From the NCBI GenBank assembly GCA_024196135.1, contig JAMQCK010000001.1, positions 124,001 through 188,000 on the forward strand: a stretch of DNA of 64,000 bases, given 5' to 3'. The first letter of the stretch is position 1; each line of letters starts with the position of its first letter. Positions 37,055 to 49,038 of this stretch are shown here, piece by piece. Position numbers and translations under genes: made by a program. The stretch comes from Pleurotus ostreatus/Saccharomyces cerevisiae fusant. Taxonomy: Eukaryota; Opisthokonta. Under the pieces are notes generated by a model. That model did not search any database, was not told where the DNA came from, and saw only the letters and a program-made list of their open reading frames with translations.

Positions 37055-39005
37055 ATGCCACCGGGCGCCTCATCAACGAGCTCGCTCCTGGGAACGCGAA
37101 GACGTACGGAGGAGCCCGAGAACGGCGCATCAGCGAGCAAGCGACCGCGGCTGGAGACGAATCAAGAGGCGCAGGCGCGGCAGAGCAGTAAGAAGCGGAG
37201 CAAGAAGCGCCGGAGGAAGGGTCCGCTGGCTACTGCGGCCAATCGCGGGGATGAGGGTGGGGAGGAGGATGAGGAGCAAGAGGAGGTGGGGACGGAGGTC
37301 GGCCCGGGATTAGATGCGAAGGTGCGTGCTTATTTGTGGTATAGAAAGGCGGAGTGTACTGACAATCGAAACAGAGAGGACATGTTGAGGAGGACATTGA
37401 GAACAAGGGCACGCGTTCGCGATCGCGTAGTCAAGGAGAGAAAGCGGACGCGAGGTCGAGGCCACCTAGCCCCCCTCAAGAAAGCCCTGAAGAAATCATT
37501 GCCAATCTGAAGGCTGCATTGGCGGCGCAGACAGTGGTACGTCCGCTTGCTCCCCTTTGTCTCCGTATAATATCTCACCTAGACCCTAGCAACTCGCCCG
37601 CAAGAACGACACAATACAGTCGATTACCAACAGCCTAACCTGCCAAATTTGCCTCGATTACTTGCAAAAGCCCTTCGCCATGGCCCCTTGTGGTCACATC
37701 GCCTGCTACAGCTGTCTCAGATCCTGGTTCACTGCCGGCAGTAATGGCCCGAACTACGTACACAAGAAGAAGACGTGCCCTCATTGCCGAGCCGTCATCC
37801 GCGAGCGTCCGGTCGAAGTGTGGGCTGTCAAGGATGCTGCGACGACACTATTCAAGGCGGAGGGTGCCGTGCAGGTCCCCCTCGTTGCCGCTCTTCCGGC
37901 CGAGGTCGCAGGTGCCGCGCTTCCTGTACCCGCGGCAGCCACTCCGGACGACGCGGACCCTTGGAAACACATCTTCCGTCCCGTTTACAAGCCTCCCACA
38001 CCCGGCGACCGCCCTGGCATCGCCGATGATGTCGACGAGCAAGAGATGGGCATGTACGATGCCGAGGACCAGGTCTACCGCTGCTTCGACTGCATGCACG
38101 AGATCTGGAGCGGCGAGTGCACGCACTGCCATCGCGCGTACCCTGGTCATCCCGCGGACTACGACGACGAGGACGACGAGTTCATACCCTTCCCGCGTAT
38201 CCCCCTGTTCGACTTTTTCCCGCACGAGGAAGACCTGACGGACGACGAGGATGGATTCGATGGGTTTGATCTGCCCAATCTATATGGCGACGGCTACAGC
38301 GACGGCGAAGAGGAGGGCGAGGAAGACGGCGAAGGCGATGAGGAGGCGCCACCTATGGCCCCGTCGGACGAAGAAGACGAGGACGACGACGCGCTCAGGG
38401 CCGCTGGTCGTCGGATAGCCCGCCTCACCCGCACCCTGTTCGCTCCGCGGCACGAAGTGATCGACGTGAGCAGCGAGGAGGAAGAGGAAGAGGAGGTCAT
38501 GCCCGTCCCACCGAGGCGGCCGAATCGACGGCGCCTTCCAGCTGTCGACTCGGATGAGGAAGACGGAGAAGAGGAGGGAGGTGGTGTCGCCGAAGTCATT
38601 GAAATTCAGGACGACGAGGACGACGGCGCGTCCGACGATGGATACCCAATACCGCATCACGCTCCCCACGTCGATATCCACTATGGTCGGAATGGTGGCC
38701 CGCGGGTCCATGATCCATACGCCCATGTAGACGAACAGATCGCCCTCGAGGACGACGGTTCTGTCGTCGAGGATGGCGACCAGATGGTGGATGATGGCGA
38801 TCAGGTGGACGACGACGAATACGACCACCGACACCCATACTACCCGCCCGATCATCTTGACCGGGGTGGCAATAACTACTACGGTCAAGGCGCCTTCGAC
38901 GATGATGACGAGGAGTACCCGGATTATGACGGCGCGGAGGACGAGGATGAGGAGGCGGGGATCGTATACCCCAGCGATGAGGAGAGGTATTCGGACGAGG
39001 AGTGA
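37055..39005 (+). CDS. RING-finger E3 ubiquitin ligase with acidic C-terminus
   Basis: Probable nuclear E3 ligase. The N-terminal 90 residues hold a basic stretch (SSKKRSKKRRRKG) suited to nuclear import. A short helical region (EEIIANLKAALAAQ) leads to a C3HC4 RING: TCQICLDYLQKPFAMAPCGH, CYSCLRSWF and TCPHCRAVI. A second cysteine cluster, YRCFDCMHEIW then GECTHCHRAYPG, could form a zinc ribbon like the cysteine-rich part of CHFR. The remaining roughly 270 residues are Asp/Glu-rich, with SDEEDEDDDALRAAGRR and a possible SUMO-interacting motif (HEVIDVSSEEEEE). The gene ends EERYSDEE. There are two short introns, and most of the protein is in one exon. A CHFR-like assignment is tentative, since no FHA domain is present. 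Confidence 0.85.
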
Positions 39006-39592
39006 GCGTCGTTCTTTTTGTCCATGTTGTGTGAAGCTCTTTTCTGACCATTGTGTACAGGTATTAACCTCGTTCGTCCCGCTTAGAGGTACCTTAGAAG
39101 TTTGCTTGCAATTGCATCGGTATGTGTGCCACCTCTGCGTTGGTGAAGCTTGTCTGACCGTACGTCCAGGTCGTCAAACTATGTGTATATGTACATTATG
39201 CCTTTTTCTCCCTTCGTTTCTTGGCAATCTACTTTATGGTCTATGCACTTTCACTTCAGTCGTATAATGGGAAGCTCACCCCTTGTCTCACGCTGCTTGG
39301 CCCCCAATGACCTTTCACATTCGCAAGCAGGCGAGTCGAAGGTCCGGCAACTTCGCTACTCAAGGGGTGCATTGCCCACTACTCACGCCTGCACCTTTGG
39401 TCTCGATGATATCATGAATCGTCTCTTCCTTCGACTGTAATCCATCCCGCTGCACAAGATACCCAGATCTCAAGAATGAAATATCGAAGCCGCCTGAAGC
39501 TAATGTACAAACGAAGACCATTGATCATGACTATCATTCCATCCAGACCATAACACCGCAGTTCGTGAATTGTCCCTTGGAGAATCATTACA
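39006..39592. other. Convergent spacer between RING gene and secreted-protein gene
   Basis: No gene is supported. Two genes end toward each other here. Confidence 0.5.
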
Positions 39593-40120
39593 CTAAACGA
39601 TCTGCACAGGCGCGGAGACACCGCCAGTGAGGACGAGGGGCGGGTCGTAGTTGTCGTACGGGTACGTGATGAACGCCCAGACCTGATAAGCAAACCGTCA
39701 GTCATCGTCAAGGGCAAGGAACATCGGGGAAGGACTCACTCCCCAGTTGGGTACGTCGGCACCGAAGGCGCCAACCGCGTCCGGGATCCTGACGTCCTTC
39801 CTCAGGATCTTCTGGTCGGCGCCGTATTCGTTGCGGGCGAGCACGACCCATGGGGTGGGGTCGCCATTCGTCCTTGTTCCCTGCATGAGGAAGTCGACCG
39901 TCTCGGGCTTGTAGCGCGCGAGGGTGGAGTTATAGACCAGAGTCACCGTCTGCAAGGCGTGCCAGTTGGTCGTTGAGAGCGTAGTATGGTGAGTTCAACG
40001 TACATCGCCAGCACTGACGGTGCTGTCGCCGTCGACGGTAACGACACCGAAGCGAAGCGCCTCCTGCGCGAACGCGGTGGTCGCCGCAGCGATCGCGGTG
40101 GTCAAGGCGAGAAAACGCAT
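39593..40120 (-). CDS. Small secreted protein A (tandem paralogue)
   Basis: Extracellular protein of about 137 residues of unknown function. Residues 1-19 (MRFLALTTAIAAATTAFAQ) form a signal peptide with Ala-x-Ala cleavage. The mature part reads EALRFGVVTVDGDSTVSAGD, TVTLVYNSTLARYKPETVDF, DPTPWVVLARNEYGADQK and, after an intron, VWAFITYPYDNYDPPLVLTG. It has no cysteines in these stretches, and NST is an N-glycosylation site. The pattern of short beta strands suggests an immunoglobulin-like sandwich, as in Kre9/KNH-type domains, but that is inference. It shares sequence and intron positions with the gene at 41071-41642. A TATA box lies 65 bp upstream. Confidence 0.82.
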
Positions 40121-40184
40121 GTGACAGTATGTGAGGGTAGTGAAGCTGCTGGAAGCTGGAGAATACGGTACGCAATTCCCCTGC

Positions 40185-40191
40185 TTTTATA
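40185..40191 (-). promoter_or_regulatory. TATA box of secreted protein A gene
   Basis: The minus strand reads TATAAAA about 65 bp upstream of the ATG at 40120. The paralogue has a TATA box at the same distance. Confidence 0.65.
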
Positions 40192-41070
40192 TCAGTGGCG
40201 TCGGCACGCCAGTAGCCCAACCTGCCGAAGATGTATAGATTTGAGCGGCATCAGGAGGCCGCACCGACGGTGCTCGAGAGTAAGAAGGAGTAAGATGGAC
40301 GCAGAGGAGTGCCTTTCAACGAACGTCGTCGCTCAGCGGACATGATCCGCTTACCTTTGGCCATTCAAGGCGGGGATGCATCGTCGTAAAGGCAGTGTTC
40401 GAAAGGACCAGAATGGAGGCCACCGTCTCGAGGTGATACTTCATTCAAGGACAGCTCTATTCAATCGATGCACGGCACGCGCGCAGGGATGGCCTGGCTC
40501 GCTGGACTCAGAGTTCATGGCGAAGGCGTGCGTGCACGATTCGGGAACCTCAGACCGGCGGAGACAGGTACGGTGGGTTTACCTGGCTTCAAAGGTACGG
40601 GAAGACCATCATTGGATGGGTGGTGACCTTGAAGGCAGTTTGAGGCAATGAGCGGTCGAGATGATGGCACTAGCCAGCCATCGAACTTGTCGTGAGTCCC
40701 GCGCAATGGACCCACAGCGTGTGTGGTGAAGTAATTGCCCATTTTGGTGTCTAGCTGAGTCGCGGACGACAAGTGTTCACGAAGTTCGATCTACCGCAGG
40801 GGTTACAGCGCTTAGATTGAATTCCCTTGACACCATCGATAGATTTTGTGAGCAATCCTTCAGGACATGGCTCTTGTTCAAACGTTCTTCGCAAGTCATC
40901 TGTCGACAAGTCGCGGGTAAGGGCAAGTCTTGTGTGTCGATGGATCAGATGCTTATTGACCAACTCGAGAACCAACAACCACAGCAAGAGAACAATTATA
41001 ACTAGATTGTAAGTGCTCGAATCCAAAGTCCCTTGTCCTTAGCATGAGATGCTTGTAGATTAGTCCGTAT
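40192..41070. other. Spacer between the two secreted-protein paralogues
   Basis: No supported gene. It contains upstream regulatory sequence of paralogue A and the 3' flank of paralogue B. Confidence 0.45.
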
Positions 41071-41642
41071 TTAAACGACGGTAATGGGAGCCGTGGTGCC
41101 ACCCGAGAGAACAACGGCCGGGTCGTAGTTGTCGTAGTCGTACGTGATGTACGCAATGACCTGGGCAGAGCATGAGCAAAAGAGATAACAGGAAACTGAG
41201 AGGCGTCACTGACCAGCCAGCTAGAGACATCGTCGCCGATGGCGCTCTTGACGTCCGGGAACTGCGTCGGGATGTAAGCTTCCAGTACAATAGACACTGA
41301 AGTGAATGCATACCGTGATGTCCTTCTGCAGGACCTTCTGGTCCGCGGAGTAGTCGTTGCGCTCAAGAATGACGAACGGCGTCTGGTTGCCGTTCGCCCT
41401 CGTCCCCTGCAAGACGAAGTCCACCGTCTTGGGCGTGTAGCGCGCAACGGTGGAGTTGTAGGTGAGGGACAGCGTCTGGGCGATGATCAGAGTCTGACTC
41501 GCGTAGAAATAATGAACGGCCTTACCTGTCCAGCGCTGATGTTGCTGTCGCTGTCGACGGTGAGGGTACCGTAGCGAAGCGCTTCCTGGGCAAGCGCGAC
41601 AGTGGCCGCGGAGAGGGCAGCAGCGATGGAGAAGAAACGCAT
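41071..41642 (-). CDS. Small secreted protein B (tandem paralogue)
   Basis: Sister of the gene at 39593-40120. The signal peptide is MRFFSIAAALSAATVALAQ. The mature protein reads EALRYGTLTVDSDSNISAGQ, TLSLTYNSTVARYTPKTVDF, NQTPFVILERNDYSADQK, FPDVKSAIGDDVSSWL and IAYITYDYDNYDPAVVLSGG. The N-terminal and C-terminal blocks are most conserved between the pair, while the middle exon differs. This copy has one extra intron (about 41270-41320), which the sister lacks. NST, NIS and NQT are possible N-glycosylation sites. Function is unknown; it could be a cell-wall or substrate-surface protein. It has a TATATAAG box about 65 bp upstream of the ATG. Confidence 0.83.
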
Positions 41643-41706
41643 GTTGTGTGTGAAGTGTGGTGAAGGAAGTGACCGAAGCTGGGGAAATGCAGCCCTCGAT
41701 GCCAGG

Positions 41707-41714
41707 CTTATATA
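41707..41714 (-). promoter_or_regulatory. TATA box of secreted protein B gene
   Basis: The minus strand reads TATATAAG about 65 bp upstream of the ATG at 41642. Confidence 0.7.
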
Positions 41715-42420
41715 CCTGCCTTCGAGGTGTCGTGCGCGTCATCTCGACAACACGACGCTGTCGCCAGACCTGGTGGCCATGCCGTTCTACACGGCTTCAG
41801 GAGGCCGGGCCAACGTAGGGCGCACCTACCTCGCTACAAGGAGATTATACAGTGAAGCGCGGAGAAACGTGGTTCACGAGGTCATAAAAATATGACCTTG
41901 CCGGGCGGTTACTTTCCGGTTCTTAAGACGTCGCCCAAGTCTACTTCGAGGACGCTCAAAGTCCTAAATCGAGGCAGTTTAAGGGGCAGAGCCGAAAGCT
42001 CGTACGGTGAGGCGGCAGCGGGCGAAGCTCGTCGTTCTCGCATAAGCGGATGAAAGCCTACAGCGGCGACGGCCGCTATGGCTGGCGAGTTCCCGTTGGG
42101 CCCGGGTGAACAACTGAATGGGCGAAGCAGGTTCATGGAGCCAAGTTCGCTGCAAGGGTTGGCCGAAGTCGATCGTAAGGTCCACTCTGGGTACGCCTAT
42201 CAGAGGATTGAATACGCGAGGTAAGCAGCTGGCATTGCCACAGGCCACTCAAACCACGCCGCCATACGCCTCGGGCTCTTTGATATTGAGGCACCCTGGC
42301 CTCGAATGTTGACATGAGCCCGTGAAGCGTAATTCCTCGAGAGGCATGCAGCAGTCAGCACGATAGATTTGCGGGCAAGAACATAAAGAAAAGATGTAAA
42401 GGAGCGAAGGAAAAAAGAGG
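41715..42420. other. Spacer upstream of secreted protein B and downstream of VPS15
   Basis: No coding frame is supported on either strand. Confidence 0.45.
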
Positions 42421-45400
42421 CTATGCATCGCTGACTCCGACGTCGACCCTCCACACTTTCAGCGTGCCAGAACGGTCACCGCTGACCACACCGCCGCGGA
42501 AGGGAGAGTCGATGCAGGCCAATGCCGTGATGATATCTTGGTGGGCTTTCAGCAGGTTCTGCTGGTTGTTCGTGATGAGGGAAAGCCGCTGCGTTGGCCG
42601 ATTCGTTGAGCTTGGACTAGGCGCAGGAGGCCATGTCTCAACGATCGCGGTCGCAGAGCCATCCTCCGTAATGATGCTATATTGAGCGTTAGCTAGGGGC
42701 GGAGCAGTGAAACTAAAGGCACTACACCCACCTGTACTTCAGGCTTTCCTGCTCCGCGTCGGCGCCAGTGAGGATAGCAGTCCTATCCGGCTTCTCCAGA
42801 TCCCATACGCGCATCTTCCTGTCTTCTGATCCGCTGAGCATGAAGCCTCGCAGTCGATGCTCCTTTGCTCGAGTCCCGTAGTCCGAGACGTGCGCTGTAT
42901 GCCCGCCGAATTCTGTGCCGACGACGAGACAGCGAATGTCAGGCGCCGGTGCCGCTGGCTCTTCCTTGAAGATGCTATCCGATGGCAATCGGGCCCTGTC
43001 CGCACCAGCCTGACGCGAGCGTACCAGCGCCGCTATTGCCGACGCTGGGCTGGTGTCGGCTTCCGTGCCAGAGGCGTCAAATTTTTGCGAAAACGGCTCC
43101 GAGGCCAGAGATGTGCGCGTCACGAACGTCTCCATGAGCTGCATCTTCTCAATATCCCAGACCTCAACGATGACCGCGGGGTGGCCTTGCTCGGGATCTT
43201 GCTTCGCTGTCTCGACAGCGACCATGATCCATTTGCCCTTGCCCTTGGTCGGGTGGACGACGCATTGGTGTATTCGGGCGCATCTCCCATTGGACGCGGC
43301 AGCCGTATGCCAGCTCTTCAAGAGCAAACCGAAGCGACGATCCCATAAGGAGAGCACGCCAGTGGACGTCCCGACCAGTATCCACGTTCGTTTGCGATCC
43401 ATAGTCATGCAGGTGATAGGCCCGTACTGTCGTGGATTCTCCATGGTCTGCAACACCCGCATCAGGCGAAGGTCAAGGATGGTGATCGTCGAGTGTGTTG
43501 TACAATAGACGAGGTTGGACGCGTTGTCTATCTCGCGGAGTCAGCTTGGGACTAGGTATAACGCAGAGATTCCTCGCACCTGTGTTGAAATGGGACATGC
43601 ATGTAATGTACTCCCCAACATTGTCTACTCGATACTCTCGTATGGTCTGTAGCTTGCCATACTTCGGCACCGCCCCGCTCTGCGATACATGCACCCGCAC
43701 GACATGCAGACTTCCATCATCCGCCGCACTCGCAAAGCAATGCACGCCCTCAAGCGTACACACGCACTTCACCCTCGCATGGTGCGACGCATATGTATGT
43801 CGCGGCTTGCTCGTCACATTGCGCTCAAGGCGCGCCGAGTCCCAGACCTTGACCGTCATATCGTCCGACGCCGACACGAAGAACATGTGGTCTGGCGAGA
43901 CAGCGATGCCGGTGATAGCGGCGCTATGAGGCGACAGGTGCGCAACGAGCGTCGCCTCCGTACGTCGTGACCCATCGCGGGTACCGAAGCCGTGACGAAC
44001 AGGGTTTCGTCTTCGCACTGGCCCCTCGTGCACCTTCGGCCCGAAGTCGTTCTGCAGCTCGCGGTTGTTCTCGTGGACGATGTGCTCGAGCAGATTGTTT
44101 ACGCTGGGCTCGGTTCCCAGTGTTCGCAAGTGCTGCAGGCCAGGCCGTTGCACCGAAGGACCACCGTGCATAGACGTAGGTGACGACCGACCAGACCGCG
44201 AAGGCGAGATTTCCCGCATTGTCGCATGCGCTTCGAGCACCCCAGTCGCGTTCGCCCTCGACGACCCGATGAGCGGGGCAGCTTTGTGCGTGTCCATGCT
44301 CCCGACTTGCAATCTACTCGGAGGTCGAAACGCCGAAGAATTCGTCGTTGAGACAATCGACTCCGTCGGACTGTCCGGTCGTCGAGGAGCTGGCGATGGA
44401 GAGGCGGGTGAAGGAGGGAAGGGCGCTAGACTCTGCATAGGATTCGGCTGTCGCGGTGATGACGGCGGTGGTGTGCCCACCGATGCTGCAGAACCATTGA
44501 TGGTGGCAAGTCGCCGACGCAGGTCCTCAAACGGCGCGGGTGATTCGAGACTGACTATCCTGCCCAGAGGACTCATCGGCATCGATCGTGGGGTCATCTC
44601 CAGACCAGCCTTTCGGGGCGAGGAGTACAAGCGGGGCCGTGCGGTCGTCGGCGTAGTCGTGCGGCTGTCGAGGAAGATAGTCTGCGGCACCACGTTCAGC
44701 TTCGGCAACTCGATTGGCTCGATAGTCTTCAAGTTCTTCTCCGTCTCAACCTCTGTGCCCAATCGCGAGCCAAAGCTGCAGCCAGATGAGCATCGCGTCA
44801 ATGGGGAAGTCAAGGACGCATCCTTACCTTGCCGTAGCATTCGCCAGCTTGAGGATGTAATCGCGCATAGCCAGCAACTTCGACTCTTCCGTTGAAGACA
44901 TACCCATTTGCTTGAGCTTCGTCAATTGTGCGTCGTCTCTGAGAAGCTATGATTCAGCATCCCACAGTCTTCGGGTCGCAAAATCACGCACTCCTCATTT
45001 CTATTCCTTGCAATCGTATTGCCCGACTTTCGAATGGCGACGACGCTTTCTCGAGGGGACTCTGTCCTCGCCCGACGCTGGCCGCGCCAGAAGTTCGACT
45101 TGTCAGATTTCATGGCCCATTGAACTGCCGCATCGAATATTTGACGGGATAGCTGGACGAGATTGTCAGCGTCGTCTCGTACGAACAGAAGAGGAAGCAC
45201 CCACAGAAGGCTTCATCGCCATCAGCAAACTCTTCTCGTCGATAGTCGCCACGTCTGACTTGAGGAAGTGTCGTAGCGAAGGGTAGAGAATGCACCACAC
45301 GTCCGCGTCCGGCAATGGTCGCGCAGCGGATGATATGAACGCAGCAGCGGCTGCACACTCGTAAGCGCTCGAAAGGTCCTGAACGTAACAACGTGCTCAC

Positions 45401-48324
45401 CCTGCCGGATCCACACATTTGGATGGTACAAAAACCCGAGCGTTGCGCTCATTAACTCCCAGAGCCGCATCTTCTGGAACAGGCCAATGTCGCAAAGGCT
45501 CGTCAATGCCCCGAGGACCTTCGCCACCACGCTCTCCTCCACATCTACATCTCGATTAGCCACATATCCCACCCAACTACCATGCGAACCACACCACTCA
45601 CCCGACAGCGCCTGAATCATCAACGGCAAAATATACTCCTCCAGACTCCTCCCTCCCGCACACGCCGCCACATCCACGATACTCTCAAAGAACGCATGCC
45701 TTAGCATCCAGTCCCGATCGTTGAGGTACGTGATGATATGGCTGAGCAGCACGTCGTTGGTGCGCTGGCGGCCGAGGAATATGCACAGGGACGAAATGTC
45801 GTGCAAGACGGCGCGCTTTACAACACTGGAGGGATCCGTGAGTAGTGCGGAGAGGTGTTGCTGGATGGCGTTCTGCAGGTCTTGCATGGAGGCGTCGTAG
45901 GAGAGCTGTTGCTAGCCATCAGCAACCAGCTATTGCTTGAAAGAGTCAAACGCACCTCATTATCCGCCGCCTCATACTCCTGCGGCTCCGTCGACAGCTG
46001 GAAAGTCCCATGCGCGCGCAGCGCCTGCCCCATCTCCAGGTACCTCACCGCCGTATTCGCAAACTGCACGATACACTGCGCGTACATGCACCGCACGGAC
46101 ACGTCCGCGTCCTGCACGAGGTGCCAGATGTTCGGGATGATGTACTCGGGGAAGATGGCGGCGTTGGAGGGCGTGAGGGCGGCGACGAGCATGAGCTGTG
46201 TGACGAGGTGAGTTGGATGTCCTGGGCCGAGCGAGAACAAGCATATGGCGATGCACAACGTACCACCTGAATCAAGGTTCTCAACGCGCTAGATCGCACA
46301 GTCGCCGCATCATCGTGTAGCAAATCGACAATATACGGCACCATACGGTCCAGCTTCGCCTCGTCTGTCAGATGCGGGCATAGAGCTAGCAGCAGGTCCA
46401 GAGCACGCGTCTTAGAAGATGACAAACTGCAGTTCCGGACGTTTGAGGATACGAGTGCAAGTATGATCAATGCTGGGCCGTCTGCAAACCGGTCAATGCT
46501 GCGACTGGCGTGATCAAGAAGAGATAAGTACCCTCCATAGCCGCAGCAGGCCCCTGCGTTAACCTGGTCTCGTAGCCCGGCAGATGAAGCTGCACAGGGA
46601 GGACGTCTTGCAGCGACTTGATGGGAGTTGCAGAGTAGCCATACTGGACCTGTTATACTTCACTCAATACTTCTCCGACACAGAGTCGCATTTGCCTACC
46701 TTCACATCTGCATCATCCTGATCCGTGGCACTAGGAGCAAGCGAGAGCCCGGCCTGAACAATGGTCAACACCAAAGCCTCTACCATGCAGCACAGCAACA
46801 TACCTCAATAGTCTCCCAATCCGTCCATAAGCGCTCTATCCTCCGGTCAGAGTCGCTCGGGAGAACGTCCATCGTCGTCCCCGTCTCGGGCTCCCGCGAC
46901 GCTCCTCCAGGCGAAGGCCTAACCGTCGCACTCGATGTAGAAGGCGCCATGCCAGGCGGGACGGGTGTCGACGGTATGGCAGGTGTCGACGCGCCGAAGG
47001 GTGATGTTGCCGGCAGTTCGTTGACGGAGAGGACGTACTGAAGGGGATGGGTGAGTGGGCGTCTTTATAGTGAACCAAAAGACACACCTGATGCAAGAAC
47101 GTATAGAACGTCTCCGGGAACACCGTCCCTCTCGCCTGCGTCAACGCATCGTCGAAGGTCGGTCGCAACGCCGGATCCAGCGAAATCATCTGCTTGATCA
47201 ACGTCTACTGGGCTCGTATGTCAGCTCAGCCCAGTGAACGCGCACGCAGGCCCTCAGCCAGCGCGCCGTCTCAACGCAAAACATATAATCACTCACCCTC
47301 GCACCCTCATCCTCAATCCTCGCCAGCGGCCCATCCACCGCATACTCCCCATCCCTATACTTAAACAACTGACTGAGCGTAAACAGCGGCTCCCCCTCCA
47401 AAAACAACTCCGCCAACACGCATCCCGCCCCAAACACATCCATCGCCTCGCTTACGCGCCCATCCCTCCTCCCCACGCCCTCCCCTCCCTCCTCTTCCGC
47501 CAACCGCGACTTCTTCGCACTAATCGCCGGATGGCTGTCCGCGGTGTAGAATCGTTCAGGTGCGAGGTAGCATGTCCGCCTGCCGGCCGTATCGAAGAAG
47601 AAGGAAAAGTCCGCGGGATCGTCGAGCGGGAGGTACGTGGGCTTGTACGAGGCAAAGTCGGTGAGGTAGATCCAGTTCCAGGAGGTGACGAGGATGTTCT
47701 CGGATTTGATGTCGCCGTGCGAGACCTTGCGGGCGCGCGCGTCGCTGAGGGCGGACAGCACTTGGTACGCGATCCACTTCTTCTCGATCGGGGAGAGGAT
47801 GGGGCGGGTGCTGGGGAGGGAGAGTGTGAGTGCGAGTCAGTGACTGAGGATGGGCAGGAGGGGTTTAACGACGCACCTGATCCTGTCGTAGAGATTGCTA
47901 GCCACATATTGGCGGATGATGTAGCCTGCCCGCTCCGTTTCCACGAAGCTCTGGTAGCTGTAGATGTTCGGTAGCTCTGACAGCGCCTCTCGCTCTACTG
48001 CAAAGTAGTAAGCCTCCGCAATTCACCAGCAATACTCAAGCGCACGCGCCTTTCAATCTCCTAGCGTACGTCCTCAAGCTCAACCCCGGATCTGGCTTGA
48101 TGAATATCTTGACCACCAGGAAGCCATTCGGGTGCCGGCACTTCACTGTCTTCAGAAATCGTGCCGCTCCCAGGCTGCGTGACCCATCTTCAGCCATATA
48201 TTCAGGCGCACCCACTGTCGACGCACCTCTTGTCATAAACCACATCCCCTCCCAACTCCCCAACGAACGAGTCCAGCGCCCCCGTCGTACGCGTCAGAGT
48301 CGATCCAGATTGCACATTGCCCAT
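42421..48324 (-). CDS. VPS15: VPS15, regulatory kinase-like subunit of class III PI3-kinase
   Basis: Scaffold of the VPS34 complexes for autophagy and endosomal sorting. The protein starts MGNVQSGSTL, with Gly2 as an N-myristoylation site. The kinase-like domain follows (AARFLKTVKCRHPNGFLVVK), with HGDIKSENILVTSWNWIYLT and DFASYKPTYLPLDDPADFS, where the DFG motif is DFA as in other VPS15 proteins, and RRTCYLAPERF. The middle (about 45.2-46.6 kb) encodes HEAT repeats such as LVQDADVSVRCMYAQCIVQF. A Ser/Pro-rich disordered stretch of about 200 residues (43.98-44.75 kb) precedes the WD40 propeller: ITGIAVSPDHMFFVSASDDM, TVKVWDSARLERNVT, ITCMTMDRKRTWILVGTSTG, RKMRVWDLEKPDRT and a final SGTLKVWRVDVG. 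All family domains are present, roughly 1,600 residues with many introns. Confidence 0.95.
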
Positions 48325-49038
48325 AGATCGTTAGATATAGTCGATGACCACGGTACGAGCTAAGCAATGAAGTGCGTGAGGCGCGAGCGAGGCGATGAAC
48401 GCTGCGCGACAGATACGGTCGTATGAGCAGTCGAGGCGGTTCTCCTGCACGGCGGGATGTGTAGGCCTATTCTCTAGTTGGGAGTGTTACGAGGTAGGTA
48501 CCGCACGCCGTCTACACCAGCAGAGTCAGACGCCGTCGAGATGAACAAGTCCAAGGCGGACTTGATGGGTTCCCGTCCCTGCTGACCGCCCACGCGCTAA
48601 TCTTATCTTATCTCCAAACCATGCCTCAATTGACAGACTGCAAGGATTGAGAGAACACAGAAGCAACAGCGTATTCTTCATATTCTGACTGGTGTAGGCT
48701 GTAGATTCAGATGGATTCTAACTCAGAAAGCGAGACTCAGGAAATATAGGGCGAACTTGCGCGAAACCGGTTACGAAAATGCCAAATGGCCCTCAGCGTT
48801 CTGAAGCTCCAACGGCCCAAGGCGCGACTAGATTTTGGTATTTCATGCCGAAGAAGCAGCACCACAGCGGGGAAACAAGTGCATGCGGAAAAGGTCTTCG
48901 GACTAGAGGGCTTCCTCAGAGCGGTTCTTATGTCCGCGCCAAGGGGTGGACGACTTGCATACGGCACGCGTAGTAGGGACGTCCGAAAGGTTGAGGCACA
49001 TGCATTGCTCTATACCGCTGTCATAACAAGCTACACGT
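48325..49038. other. Spacer between VPS15 promoter and QCR8 3' end
   Basis: No gene is supported. It carries the 5' flank of VPS15. Confidence 0.45.

Noticed and set aside
38280..38888. 202-codon minus-strand frame, Val/Ile-rich
   Set aside because: It mirrors the Asp/Glu-rich tail of the RING gene: GAC/GAG codons on one strand read as Val/Leu-type codons on the other.
44065..44895. 276-codon plus-strand frame
   Set aside because: Antisense to the VPS15 disordered and WD40 exons, where the minus strand shows conserved WD40 residues.
47234..47974. 246-codon plus-strand frame
   Set aside because: Antisense to the VPS15 kinase-like domain, which has clear HGDIKSEN and DFA motifs on the minus strand.
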